Shown here piece by piece: positions 10,189-19,365 of a stretch of DNA of 44,503 nt. Position 1 is the first letter of the stretch; every line of letters begins with the position of its first letter. A program made the translations under genes and the position numbers. Below the pieces are notes generated by a model, which had not been told where the DNA came from, did not search any database, and worked only from the letters and a program-made list of their open reading frames with translations. Source of the stretch: an uncultured Bacteroidia bacterium (GTDB lineage: Bacteria; Bacteroidota; Bacteroidia; Bacteroidales; UBA932); the NCBI GenBank assembly GCA_902792815.1, contig CADBAY010000005.1:1-44503 (forward strand), in the 5' to 3' direction.

Positions 10189-11775
10189 ATGGCACAAAAC
10201 ACTATTAAAGCAAGCGAGATTTCGGAGATACTGTACAGGCAGCTGAAGGGTATCGACACTTCTCTTAAATACGAAGAAGTGGGCAACGTGCTCACCGTCA
10301 GCGACGGCGTGGCCCGTATCTACGGCCTGTCGAAGGCCGAAGCGGGCGAACTCCTTGAGTTCGACTGCGGTGTGAAAGCCGTGGTGATGAACCTCGAGGA
10401 AGACAGCGTCGGAGCCGTGCTTCTCGGTCCCACCGACCAGGTGAAGGAAGACATGAGGGTGAGGCGTCTGGGGCGCATCGCGGGTATCGATGTAGGCGAG
10501 GGCCTGGTAGGCCGTGTCGTGGACCCCATCGGTACGCCTCTGGACGGACTTGGCAAGGTGCAGGGCGAGACTGTGCGCATGCCTCTGGAGCGTAAGGCTC
10601 CCGGGGTAATATTCCGCGAGCCTGTGCACGAGCCTCTCCAGACCGGCCTTAAGGCCATAGACTCCATGATTCCCATCGGACGGGGTCAGCGTGAGCTGAT
10701 CATCGGCGACCGCCAGACCGGAAAGACCGCCATTGCCATCGACACGATCATCAACCAGCGTCAGGGCTGGCTTGACGGCGACCCTGTGTACTGTATCTAC
10801 GTGGCCGTGGGCCAGAAGGGCTCCACCGTGGCCTCTATCGTGCAGACGCTCAGGGAGAAGGGAGCGATGGACTATACCATAGTGGTGGCTGCTACGGCCG
10901 CCGATCCCGCCGCTCTCCAGTATTACGCTCCTTTTGCAGGAGCCGCCATCGGCGAGTATTTCCGCGATACAGGCCGTCATGCCCTTGTGGTGTTCGACGA
11001 CTTGAGCAAGCAGGCCGTCGCTTACCGTGAGGTATCGCTCATCCTTCGCCGTCCTTCGGGACGCGAGGCGTATCCGGGCGACGTGTTCTACCTGCATTCC
11101 CGCTTGCTGGAGCGCGCTGCCAAGATTATATCCCAGCAGGAGGTGGCCGAGCAGATGAACGACCTTCCCGAGTCGCTCCGCGGCAAGGTTCGCGCAGGCG
11201 GTTCGCTGACGGCTCTTCCCATCATCGAAACCCAGGCCGGCGACGTCTCGGCCTACATCCCGACCAATGTAATTTCCATCACCGACGGCCAGATTTACCT
11301 CGAGAGCTCCCTGTTCAACGCCGGCTTCCGTCCTGCGGTTAACGTGGGTATCTCGGTGTCCCGTGTGGGCGGCTCGGCTCAGGTGAAGAGTATGAAGAAG
11401 GTGGCCGGCACGCTCAAGATCGACCAGGCCCAGTTCGGCGAACTGGAATCGTTCTCGAAGTTCTCTTCGGATCTTGACAAGGTCACCGAGATGGCGCTCG
11501 ACAAGGGGCGCAAAAACAACCAGCTGCTGATTCAGCCGCAGTATTCTCCTATGCCGGTAGGGGAGCAGGTGGCGGTGCTGTATTGCGGCACAAGGGCTCT
11601 GATGGCCGATATCCGGGTGGAGGATGTGCTTGATTTCCAGCGGCTTTTCCTGGAAAGGATGCGGGCTTCGCATCCTGATATCCTGGATGAGCTCGGGCGC
11701 GGAATCGTCTCTGACAGGGCCGAGGATATTATCAAGAAAGTTGCTTCTGAGGTATGTCTTCACTTAGGGAAGTAA
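10189..11775 (+). CDS. atpA: ATP synthase F1 subunit alpha
   Basis: This 528-residue non-catalytic nucleotide-binding subunit of F1 shows the P-loop [13 protein letters not shown], the VYVAVGQK-type segment, and the conserved [18 protein letters not shown] region. The last 22 bases overlap the atpG start, so the two should be translationally coupled. Confidence 0.98.
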   Translation: MAQNTIKASEISEILYRQLKGIDTSLKYEEVGNVLTVSDGVARIYGLSKAEAGELLEFDCGVKAVVMNLEEDSVGAVLLGPTDQVKEDMRVRRLGRIAGIDVGEGLVGRVVDPIGTPLDGLGKVQGETVRMPLERKAPGVIFREPVHEPLQTGLKAIDSMIPIGRGQRELIIGDRQTGKTAIAIDTIINQRQGWLDGDPVYCIYVAVGQKGSTVASIVQTLREKGAMDYTIVVAATAADPAALQYYAPFAGAAIGEYFRDTGRHALVVFDDLSKQAVAYREVSLILRRPSGREAYPGDVFYLHSRLLERAAKIISQQEVAEQMNDLPESLRGKVRAGGSLTALPIIETQAGDVSAYIPTNVISITDGQIYLESSLFNAGFRPAVNVGISVSRVGGSAQVKSMKKVAGTLKIDQAQFGELESFSKFSSDLDKVTEMALDKGRKNNQLLIQPQYSPMPVGEQVAVLYCGTRALMADIRVEDVLDFQRLFLERMRASHPDILDELGRGIVSDRAEDIIKKVASEVCLHLGK

Positions 11776-12668
11776 AGGACCGTATCGCTTCGGTCCGCAG
11801 TACTTTGAAGATCACTTCTGCGATGAAGCTGGTGGCTTCGTCGAAGCTACGCCGTGCGCAGAAGGCCATCGAGACGCTGCGGCCCTACGAGGAGACCCTC
11901 AGCTCGATTCTCGCATCCCTGACTGCCTCTGACCGTGCCTCTCAGGAGCTGGGGGTGTGGGTTCAGGGGTCCTTTGTCCTAAGTTTATGGACCCCTGAAC
12001 CCACACCCCACAGCCCCGAAGAATCTGACGCGCAAGGGAGGACGGTAGTGGTGGCGTTCTCGAGCAACAGCTCGATGTGCGGAGCGTTCAACAATAACGT
12101 CTCTAAGAAGGCGCTGGAAGTGCTGTCGGGAGTCAAGGGGCCCGTGGAGGTATGGACATTCGGCAAAAAGGCCGCCGAGGCCGTCAGGAAGGCAGGCTTC
12201 CCTCCGGCAAAGGATTTTATGGACGTGGTAGCGCATCCCGGTTTCGAAGCCGTAGCCGCAGCCTCGTCGGAGCTTCGCAAGCTTTACTCCGAAGGCGAAG
12301 TCTCCTCCGTCGTGCTCGTATATAACCATTTCGTCAGCACCGGCCGCCAGCAGGTGGTTGTCGAGCCTTTCCTTCCTTTCGAAGCGCCGCAGACGGAAGT
12401 AAAAGAAGACCCCGAAGAGCATTTCATCCTCGAACCGTCCCGCGAAGAACTGCTCCGGAGCCTTATCCCGCAAGTGCTGGACCTCAAGCTATATGCGGCC
12501 CTGCTTGACTCGTCGGCCGCCGAGCACGCTGCCCGTATGATAGCGATGCAGGCCGCCACCGACAATGGTGAGGGCCTGCTTTCGGAGCTTACGCTCGAGT
12601 ATAACAAGGGCCGCCAGCAGAAAATCACCTCCGAGATTCTCGACCTCGCAGGCGGAGCGGCTCATTAA
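11754..12668 (+). CDS. atpG: ATP synthase F1 subunit gamma with an in-frame palindromic insert
   Basis: This is the 304-residue rotor shaft subunit. Its N-terminal helix ([22 protein letters not shown]) and the C-terminal helix containing the [12 protein letters not shown] motif are intact. Residues about 65-87, between the first long helix and the [18 protein letters not shown] strand, are encoded by a 21-bp perfect palindrome with a 16-base loop (11952-12009). Family members have a short variable segment here, so the insert is probably tolerated at the surface. It ends the atp cluster and converges on the PorV/PorQ-like gene with only 2 bp between stops. Confidence 0.95.
   Translation: MSSLREVKDRIASVRSTLKITSAMKLVASSKLRRAQKAIETLRPYEETLSSILASLTASDRASQELGVWVQGSFVLSLWTPEPTPHSPEESDAQGRTVVVAFSSNSSMCGAFNNNVSKKALEVLSGVKGPVEVWTFGKKAAEAVRKAGFPPAKDFMDVVAHPGFEAVAAASSELRKLYSEGEVSSVVLVYNHFVSTGRQQVVVEPFLPFEAPQTEVKEDPEEHFILEPSREELLRSLIPQVLDLKLYAALLDSSAAEHAARMIAMQAATDNGEGLLSELTLEYNKGRQQKITSEILDLAGGAAH
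11948..12014 (+). repeat. coding palindromic element in atpG
   Basis: Arm 11952-11972 (starting GGGGTGTGGGTTCAGG) is the exact reverse complement of arm 11989-12009: 21 bp without mismatch. The loop is TTTGTCCTAAGTTTAT. With one bulged base (12010), GCTG/CAGC extends the stem to 11948 and 12014. The frame stays open through both arms. Confidence 0.85.
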
Positions 12669-12670
12669 TC

Positions 12671-13516
12671 TTAGAATTCGTAGCCGAGGCTCACGAGGAA
12701 GGTGTTTCCGAGGGTCTCCGAGAGCAGCAGGAAGGTGCCGTCGAGGCGGAATCCCGCGTATTTGCCGCCGATACCCAGCGACAGGAAGGCAGGTAGGGCC
12801 TTTGCCGGGTCGCCGTAGTGGAAACCGGCGCGCGCGAAAGCAATGTCCTTGAATCCGTATTCAGCTCCGACGCCGGCCATAATCGCTCCGCTGAAGAGAT
12901 AGTCGGCTTCGCCGGCCACGGTCAGGCCCTCCAGGGGCTTGTAGAATCCGTCCACGCCCACCAGCGAAGGAATCGCATAGGAGTCGGATCCGTAACTGAT
13001 CTTGGTGCCGATATTGCGTCCGGCGAGTTCAACGCCCCATTTCTCTCCGCCGTAACGAACGAAAATGTCGCCGCAGAAAGAGCTGCCCTTGTTTTTCTCC
13101 GCCAGGGCGGAAGTCACGCTGCGAAGCGTCAGGCCGGCGCTCAGGGCGTCGGTGATGTAGTATTCTGCTCCCAGTCCTATGATAAGGTCGTAGGGCTTGA
13201 ATGAGCCTTTGAAAGCGCCTTGTTCTGAATAGATGTCGTAGGGTTTGTCGAGAAAAGTCTTTGCATCTAAAGTCAGGGCGAATTTATCCCCGGCCCTCAC
13301 AAATACATCTCCTGACACTACCGTATTATTTGCCGTCAGCGGCGCCCAATTGCCGTAGGAAACAGTAGCGGACAGTCCCGCAGCTTGATGGCGCAAAGCC
13401 GCTCCTCCCATTGCCAATGAGCGGCTGTCTGCGGGAATCAGGAGCGAAGACAAGGATTGTGCACACAAAAAAGGCCCGGAAGTTGCCAAAAATATGAGTA
13501 AGAAGAGTTTTCTCAT
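12671..13516 (-). CDS. PorV/PorQ-family outer-membrane barrel protein
   Basis: This 281-residue protein has a signal peptide (MRKLFLLIFLATSGPFLCAQ), the PADSRSLAMGGA motif typical of the PorV/PorQ family, and regular amphipathic beta-strands ending in an aromatic residue (SLGYEF). In T9SS organisms PorV shuttles cargo to the attachment complex, and PorQ belongs to the same machinery. It is shorter than classical PorV and closer to PorQ. It lies 5 bp downstream of a gene whose product carries a T9SS sorting domain, which supports a role in secretion or surface attachment of that protease. A generic barrel protein of the same family remains possible. Confidence 0.7.
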   Translation of the reverse strand: MRKLFLLIFLATSGPFLCAQSLSSLLIPADSRSLAMGGAALRHQAAGLSATVSYGNWAPLTANNTVVSGDVFVRAGDKFALTLDAKTFLDKPYDIYSEQGAFKGSFKPYDLIIGLGAEYYITDALSAGLTLRSVTSALAEKNKGSSFCGDIFVRYGGEKWGVELAGRNIGTKISYGSDSYAIPSLVGVDGFYKPLEGLTVAGEADYLFSGAIMAGVGAEYGFKDIAFARAGFHYGDPAKALPAFLSLGIGGKYAGFRLDGTFLLLSETLGNTFLVSLGYEF

Positions 13517-13521
13517 AGCGC

Positions 13522-16122
13522 TCAGATTTTAACTATTTCGTAAGTTTTGTCTATGCCCGCTCCGCTTATGCTGACATAATAAGTCCCGGCCGCGGCACTG
13601 CCCAGATCGATTGTGATAGGTTCGAAGACCGACCTCAGTTCATAATTGCCCGAGAATATCGTGGCCCCGGCTTTGTTGCTTATGCTTATTGCGACCGGTC
13701 CTGTCTTGGCGGATTTAATGTTCAGCTCCTTTTTCACAGGATTTGGATACAGATCAACCTCCCTGCTGTTGTCCGGGACAAGTATCATAAATGTCGCGCT
13801 ACACTTTTCGGACCTTGCATCGCTTGCCGTTATGGAGGCCTCAGTGAGCCCGTAGCCGAGCGAGGAGATGCTCAGCACGCTTCCGTTAGGTGCCATATGC
13901 GCCACTCCTGATACCGAGAAATTGATATCATAATGCAGATCTTCTCCGTCCGGATCGGAGAAATAGTCGCTTAAATCAATGGTGGCGCTTTCTCCTATGC
14001 CGCCCAGCATAATATTGTCCATTTGGCGGCTCAGAGCGGGAGCGTGGTTGTCAAGGACGACATAATGGATGGGATAGTCTGTTGACATCTTGTATTTATC
14101 GGTTGCCCTTATCGTGGCCGTGTATTCTCCCGGTTCCCCCTTCAGGGCGTTAAATGAGAGCCTTAGGCCTGAGGCTGTCTGTTGATAATTTAAAAACGCT
14201 TGTTCATCCGACTCAACCGTTATTTCGACAGCGTGGTTGTCAGGATCATAGATATTGAATTCCAGTGAAAGGAATTCGTGGGATTTTAACCTGTAATCGC
14301 CCGAATACTCGGTGCTTATCACAGGCGCGTGGTTCGGGCCTGTGGTAAGTTCCATAATGTTTGACATCTCCGAGCGGTTCTGCCAATAATCCTCGCTGAT
14401 GATACTGACGAAATACTTGCTTTCAAACTCAGGGACCTCGAGAGTGCCGTATATCGTTTCTCCCACTTCGGCCCTGTCAACTTCAACTGTCTTGCTTGTT
14501 ACCGAAGACGGTATGTTCTTGGGGTCGAGATTTTCCAATACGGACCTGTCGCGGGAAGCCAGCAGCAGATATGAATATGCTTTGACATCATCTGCATCCG
14601 CAGTAACTTTCCAGGCAAGGTTTATGAAATTGGACTTGACTTCCGCTGACTCGAAAGCCTCCACCTTTTCGGGAGCCTCTGTCCCGCCCATTGAGAATGA
14701 GCCATAGGCATCTACAAGAGGCCCTATGTTGGAATATTTTGGGGCTCCGTCCTTGTTGGCACCCTTAAGCAATCTTTCGAGCAACATTTCGTTGGTGAAG
14801 CCGGGGCCCCCGAAGTGAGACACGATGAGGGCGGCGACACCCGATACGTGGGGACAAGCCATAGATGTGCCCTGCATATTTCCATAGCGGCTGTCTGCGA
14901 TGCAACTTAAAATCGACGAACCTGCCTTGACATCGCCTCCCGGTGCACATATATCCACCCAGTCGCCGTAATTGGAGTAGTAAGCCCTGGTGCGCTTGGC
15001 CGATACGGAACCGACCGCCACGACGGCCTCATACTCGGCAGGCCAGGCGTGGCGCCAGGTTTCGTTGCCGGCTGCGAAAATCACCACGCCCCCTTTCATA
15101 GGACTGTCGGGCCTCTGCTCGCCGTTTTTGTCGCATCCTGCGTATTTTATGAAATAATCTATCCCTGCTTTTGAAGAGCGCGGACTGCCTGAGGCCGCTT
15201 CAGCCTCTGTCTCGTAAACGAAACCCCAGCTGTTGCTGGCTATGACCGCGCCGTTGTCGGCAGCCCACACAAAAGCTCCTGCGTCATCACCGTTCAATGT
15301 CTTCGGGAGGTCCGGATCATCAGGGTTTGGCACGATGCGCAGCATTTCGCAGGACATAATCCTGACGCCGCCTTTGCCGTCTTTGCCTCCAGCGATGCCG
15401 CAAATCCCCGTCCCGTTATTGTTGATGGCGGCTATGACTCCGGCGCAGTGCGTGCCGTGGTTGCCAGGCTCTATCTTGAAGCCTGCATTGCCGCTGATGA
15501 AGCACTTGCTTCCTCCCGGGCTTGCTTCGAGTGTGACGCCTGCAAGGTCGGGATGGTCGAGCTGGACTCCTTCATCGAGGACCGCCACTATCACCGAAGG
15601 GTCGCCGGCTCCATAACGCTCCCATACCGGCACCACATTAATGTCGCATCCTTTGTCGTAGGATGCACCTCTCGAGCCGTCGTTGTACAGTCCCCACTGC
15701 TTGTCGAACATAGGGTCATTGAAAAATCCGCAGGCCTTTTTCTTTCGTACGGGGCCTGCATAACAGACTCCTTGCAAGTCAGATATCCCCGCTGCGGCCT
15801 TCGTCAGGCTCAGGGACTCGTCATATTCGATTCTGTACCAGCGGTGCAATCCTGCCTCGCGGTGCCTGTCCTCCCATTCTTCATCGAAAGGGAAAATCCT
15901 CTCCATCGATTTGATGCCGGGATATACAAGTCCCTGACCGTTCTCTACTTTGGAGGCCATTTCTTCTGTCAACTCGACTTCGAGTAAGCCGCTCACCAGA
16001 TTCTTCTCTCCCAATGCTTCTTTGCTCTCCAATGCAGAGATGCTCTCTTGTTCAGGCCTGCAGGACAGGACGGAAATCAAGCTGACGGCAAGTATTGATA
16101 GCGCTGATAGGTGGAATCTCAT
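13522..16122 (-). CDS. subtilisin-like serine protease (S8) with T9SS sorting domain
   Basis: This 866-residue protease has the triad Asp183 (VLDEGVQLDH), His222 (NHGTHCAG) and Ser420 (GTSMACPHVSG), with the oxyanion Asn353. A fibronectin-like segment (about 490-590) and two Ig/cadherin-like repeats (about 595-790) follow. The end (from LYPNPVKKELNI, about 795) is a type A T9SS C-terminal sorting domain. The N-terminus ends in VLSC with Cys21, a possible lipobox, which is unusual in a T9SS cargo. The region 22-130 resembles a propeptide. It is preceded by a small exported protein and followed by a PorV/PorQ-like gene. Confidence 0.92.
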   Translation of the reverse strand: MRFHLSALSILAVSLISVLSCRPEQESISALESKEALGEKNLVSGLLEVELTEEMASKVENGQGLVYPGIKSMERIFPFDEEWEDRHREAGLHRWYRIEYDESLSLTKAAAGISDLQGVCYAGPVRKKKACGFFNDPMFDKQWGLYNDGSRGASYDKGCDINVVPVWERYGAGDPSVIVAVLDEGVQLDHPDLAGVTLEASPGGSKCFISGNAGFKIEPGNHGTHCAGVIAAINNNGTGICGIAGGKDGKGGVRIMSCEMLRIVPNPDDPDLPKTLNGDDAGAFVWAADNGAVIASNSWGFVYETEAEAASGSPRSSKAGIDYFIKYAGCDKNGEQRPDSPMKGGVVIFAAGNETWRHAWPAEYEAVVAVGSVSAKRTRAYYSNYGDWVDICAPGGDVKAGSSILSCIADSRYGNMQGTSMACPHVSGVAALIVSHFGGPGFTNEMLLERLLKGANKDGAPKYSNIGPLVDAYGSFSMGGTEAPEKVEAFESAEVKSNFINLAWKVTADADDVKAYSYLLLASRDRSVLENLDPKNIPSSVTSKTVEVDRAEVGETIYGTLEVPEFESKYFVSIISEDYWQNRSEMSNIMELTTGPNHAPVISTEYSGDYRLKSHEFLSLEFNIYDPDNHAVEITVESDEQAFLNYQQTASGLRLSFNALKGEPGEYTATIRATDKYKMSTDYPIHYVVLDNHAPALSRQMDNIMLGGIGESATIDLSDYFSDPDGEDLHYDINFSVSGVAHMAPNGSVLSISSLGYGLTEASITASDARSEKCSATFMILVPDNSREVDLYPNPVKKELNIKSAKTGPVAISISNKAGATIFSGNYELRSVFEPITIDLGSAAAGTYYVSISGAGIDKTYEIVKI

Positions 16123-16131
16123 ACGTGTAAA

Positions 16132-16827
16132 TTATTCCTTGTTAAACTGTCCGTAAAGAAAGACCACGATTTTCTCAAGGGAATCGGTCTCTTTCCATTT
16201 AATTTTTTCGGTCTTGAAAAAATCCTTGGCCTGTTTCTTGTCCACTCCTTCACAGGACATAATATTGCTTTTTGTGGCCGGGATAAGGCGATGGTCCACA
16301 TAGATATAGCGGGTGGTTTTTACCGGTATGGCGTTTGAAAAATATTTGTCTTTTTCTCCGGCTTCAAGGCTTTTGTTTATAAGGTCCATCCTTCCGTCCA
16401 GAAGGAGCGTAAGGTTCATCGACGAGCCCGTGGAGGACGATACTCCATAGCCTATGTCCACCTTGGATGCTTTGTCTTTGTCGAAAAGCACCTGCGAAAG
16501 GACGCATCCGAGATTCAACTCGGAAAGCACCTTGTACATTTTCCCTCCCACGTTGAGGTAGAGGTCGTCTCCGATAAGTGCCGTATAGACCTTTGACATA
16601 TCGGAGTTCATAATCTTATTGTCCTTATTGACATACAGCAATGCTCCATCCATTACCGAGACGTTGAACTGAGCATCGCTTATAAGGACTCCTGTCACGG
16701 TCCTGGCTGCGCCTTTCTGGAAATTCTCGTACACCAGCGGCCAAGTCTCCCTGGGTTCGAACTCCTGGGCTGCAACTGCCTGGCAGGCAAGGACAAATGT
16801 CAAGAACGAAATAATTATTTTTTTCAT
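16132..16827 (-). CDS. exported hypothetical protein, 231 aa
   Basis: The start at 16827 (MKKIIISFLTFVLACQAVAA) gives a standard signal peptide; an in-frame ATG four codons upstream (16839) is also possible. The mature protein alternates short strands and has paired positions such as VLISDAQFNVSV and ALLYVNKDNKIM. I do not recognise the family. It ends 9 bp before the subtilase start, so co-expression with the protease is likely. A terminator-like hairpin (16848-16869) separates it from the Sus block. Confidence 0.65.
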   Translation of the reverse strand: MKKIIISFLTFVLACQAVAAQEFEPRETWPLVYENFQKGAARTVTGVLISDAQFNVSVMDGALLYVNKDNKIMNSDMSKVYTALIGDDLYLNVGGKMYKVLSELNLGCVLSQVLFDKDKASKVDIGYGVSSSTGSSMNLTLLLDGRMDLINKSLEAGEKDKYFSNAIPVKTTRYIYVDHRLIPATKSNIMSCEGVDKKQAKDFFKTEKIKWKETDSLEKIVVFLYGQFNKE

Positions 16828-16847
16828 ACCTTGTTTCATACAAAGAA

Positions 16848-16869
16848 ACCCGCCCGGTTAAGGGCGGGT
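16848..16869 (-). terminator. hairpin between the Sus block and the protease genes
   Basis: Read on the - strand, ACCCGCCC-TTAACC-GGGCGGGT is followed by TTCTTTG, a strong 8-bp GC-rich stem with a partial U tract. It can end the susC-susD-lipoprotein transcript or act as a leaky attenuator upstream of the three protease-associated genes. Confidence 0.7.
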
Positions 16870-16888
16870 CCTCTGATTGTTCTCTGAC

Positions 16889-17830
16889 TTATTTCTTGAC
16901 AAATACTGTAGGATAATTTGCATTGAAAGTAGAGAATACTACGGTATAGTCGGTAAAGACAGTGTATTCTTTAATATCGCTGGGAGTACTGAATCCGTAG
17001 CAGTCGTTGGTAGTCCAGGCTTTGCTGGCCTCGTCGTAGGTGAACGTCACCTTCGCAGGCTCGGCGATATAGCCGCCTGAGGTGCCTTCGTGTGCGTAGA
17101 ACACGAAATTTTCGTTCAGGCCCCAAGGCGTTGCGGTAGATTTGCTGGTCTGAGGCGTAGAGAAGACGATGGTCTTCATATCTTCAGACACTGTACCCAC
17201 GACGCTCAGGTCATCCAGATATGATCCGTATGCGGCTGCGAATGGAGTCAGATTGTCGGCGAGTATCTTGTCGGGTTCGCCTTCTACAGCGCTCAGGGTC
17301 AAATCCCATTTAGGATAGCCAAGAGAACCTTTCTCGGCGTCTGTTATAGTGAGACCGGAGATGGTATATGTGCCGAACAGTGCCGAGAGCGGATGGTCCA
17401 GATCTTTGATCACGACTTTGCAGGCGTTCAGCGGAGCTATAGCGACTTCGTTGGTCGCATCTTTAAGCTTCACGGTGAAATCCTGGTTGCCTGTGTAAGT
17501 ACCGGGCTCGCCGATGACTTTTACCTCGATTGCAAGAGTGTCGGTGCCGGCAGGGAAATTGAGCACGCCGGAAGTGTTGGCGGGAGTGAAGTGCTTGCCG
17601 TTCTTTGCGCTTCCTTCCTCGAAAGTATAGGTCACGCTGCACTCGCCGTCCCTGTTATAGACATAGACCGGAATCTGTATGAGCTTGCCGGCTTCTGATT
17701 CCTCAACCTCTATGCTGCGGGAGTCTATTACCGCATACGGAGCCGGTGTGTACGTTGACACCTTGTTGCAGGCAAGGATGCTGACGGCGCCGGCTGCAAC
17801 GGCTAATATTTTGACAATATTCTTGTTCAT
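16889..17830 (-). CDS. Sus-associated lipoprotein with Calx-beta-like domain
   Basis: This 313-residue lipoprotein has a signal ending in SILAC (Cys21). Residues about 35-140 resemble a Calx-beta domain (SIEVEESEAGKLIQIPVYV, then VNFPAGTDTLAIEVKVIG-like strands). The C-terminal half (from GTYTISGLTITD) resembles the beta-sheet lipoprotein domain often found third in SusCD loci. By position it is the surface ligand-binding partner (SusE/F position), but it lacks recognisable starch-binding modules. It lies 12 bp after susD. Confidence 0.7.
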   Translation of the reverse strand: MNKNIVKILAVAAGAVSILACNKVSTYTPAPYAVIDSRSIEVEESEAGKLIQIPVYVYNRDGECSVTYTFEEGSAKNGKHFTPANTSGVLNFPAGTDTLAIEVKVIGEPGTYTGNQDFTVKLKDATNEVAIAPLNACKVVIKDLDHPLSALFGTYTISGLTITDAEKGSLGYPKWDLTLSAVEGEPDKILADNLTPFAAAYGSYLDDLSVVGTVSEDMKTIVFSTPQTSKSTATPWGLNENFVFYAHEGTSGGYIAEPAKVTFTYDEASKAWTTNDCYGFSTPSDIKEYTVFTDYTVVFSTFNANYPTVFVKK

Positions 17831-17842
17831 AATCTATCTGTT

Positions 17843-19354
17843 TTAATTAATAGCATCGTATCCAGTGTTCTGCACAAGGTTGTGGTTGACCTTCAGCTCG
17901 TGTGAAGGAATGGGCCACTGGAAGAAGTAGCTGTCGGATTTGAGGCTCTTGCCGTCGAAATACTGTCCTTGCTGGACCTGGTTGATGGCGCCGGACTGGG
18001 CGGTACGGTTCTCAAATCCTTTGCCCCAGCGCTTCAGGCAGCTCATCCTGAGGCCTTCGCCGATGGTCTCTTTGAACCACTCTTTCTGCACGTTCTCTGC
18101 CGTGGCCTCAGTCTGGCTGGCGCCGCGGGCGATCTGGAGTGCATTAAGGTCGGCCTTTGCGGCGGCAGGGGAGCTGGCAAGCTCTGCTTCGGCTGCTATC
18201 AGGTACATTTCGCTGATCTTGAGAGGCTTGGGGGCCTGACGGCCGTTGCGGATCGGCGAACTGGTGAGATCGGGGTTGCCGCGGTATTTCACGAAGGTGT
18301 AGAATTTGCCGGTGTAGTAGGTACCGGACAGCAGCACCGGAGTAGTGTTGTCAAACCAGCTCAGGAACCTCAGGTCGCTCTGCTCGTAGGAGTCGATTAC
18401 GGCTTTGGTGGGGATGTAGTAAGGCCTGAAGCATTCTCCGCCTTCAACTTTGTCGTCCTTCTGGGCGAGCAGGAGGTTGGCGTAGGAGTTGCCGGTGAAC
18501 TCGGTAAGGCTGATGGCAAGCTGCATAATCGCCTCGGTGCCGGCGTCGTTCACGAAGTCCTTGTTCAGATCTTCGAGGGTGGCAGCCAGAGCGTAGGTGC
18601 CGCCGTCTATGACCTTGTGTGCATATTCGGCTGCCTTGGCGTTCTCGCCCAAATCGAGGTAGTAGCGGGCATACAGCGCGTTGACAGCATCTATCGTAGG
18701 CTTCTGCGAGCGGACAGCACCCTTTACGCCTGCCAGATAGACCGCTGCGGAATCGAGGTCGGCGCCAATCTGCTTGTACACTGCTGCGACAGTTGCCCTC
18801 GCAGGACGGTCGTTAGGGGAGTATTTGACTACGAGAGGGACGCAGAGATCTGTCTCAGGAGCGCCCTTCACGGGAATCTTGCCAAACTGACGGGCCAGAT
18901 TCAGGTAAGAACTTGCCCTGAAGAAGAAGGCCTCGCCTCTCACAACGGCTGCATCCTTTACAAGATCCTCGGGTACGACCTGCAGGTTCTCGATGCACAC
19001 ATTGAAATTCTTGATGGCGAAGTAGTTGTATGCCCAGAAGTCCTCCACATAATAATCGGCGGAGGTGAAGTTCTGGTCCGTTTTGTGTATGCCGCCGTAA
19101 TTGTTGCCGAAGTCAATGGTGGCGTTGAATCCGTCAACCATAAATTCCTGAGGCAGCACGAAGTCTCCGTTCTGTATGGAACGATATGCAGACAGGATAC
19201 CATTCTCGAGGGCGCTGAGGTTGGTCTTGGTCTGAACCAGAGGGGTACCTTCAACGACCGCGATGGCGTTGTTGGGACTCAGGTTAAGGTCGCACGATGC
19301 AACAAAAGCAATCGAAAGGCCCGTCGCAAATATTTTTAAAATGTTCTTTTTCAT
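17843..19354 (-). CDS. susD: RagB/SusD-family surface nutrient-binding lipoprotein
   Basis: This 503-residue lipoprotein has a VASC lipobox (Cys21) and the tetratricopeptide-like N-terminal half typical of SusD. The C-terminal region contains RKEW-type sequence (VQKEWFKETIGEGLRMSCLKRWGKG), the standard end of SusD proteins. It caps the SusC channel and captures the ligand. The gap to susC is 11 bp. The linked subtilase suggests peptides as ligand rather than glycans, but that is inference. Confidence 0.94.
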   Translation of the reverse strand: MKKNILKIFATGLSIAFVASCDLNLSPNNAIAVVEGTPLVQTKTNLSALENGILSAYRSIQNGDFVLPQEFMVDGFNATIDFGNNYGGIHKTDQNFTSADYYVEDFWAYNYFAIKNFNVCIENLQVVPEDLVKDAAVVRGEAFFFRASSYLNLARQFGKIPVKGAPETDLCVPLVVKYSPNDRPARATVAAVYKQIGADLDSAAVYLAGVKGAVRSQKPTIDAVNALYARYYLDLGENAKAAEYAHKVIDGGTYALAATLEDLNKDFVNDAGTEAIMQLAISLTEFTGNSYANLLLAQKDDKVEGGECFRPYYIPTKAVIDSYEQSDLRFLSWFDNTTPVLLSGTYYTGKFYTFVKYRGNPDLTSSPIRNGRQAPKPLKISEMYLIAAEAELASSPAAAKADLNALQIARGASQTEATAENVQKEWFKETIGEGLRMSCLKRWGKGFENRTAQSGAINQVQQGQYFDGKSLKSDSYFFQWPIPSHELKVNHNLVQNTGYDAIN

Positions 19355-19365
19355 CTCTTTCCTGA

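Noticed and set aside
10153-11763. Long frame antisense to atpA
   Set aside because: It is a shadow of the alpha subunit; the conserved sense motifs leave no doubt about the coding strand.
11948-12014. Integron attC-like site
   Set aside because: attC sites conserve short outer core sites. Here the outer arms are unrelated among elements, only the loop is shared, and no integrase is present.
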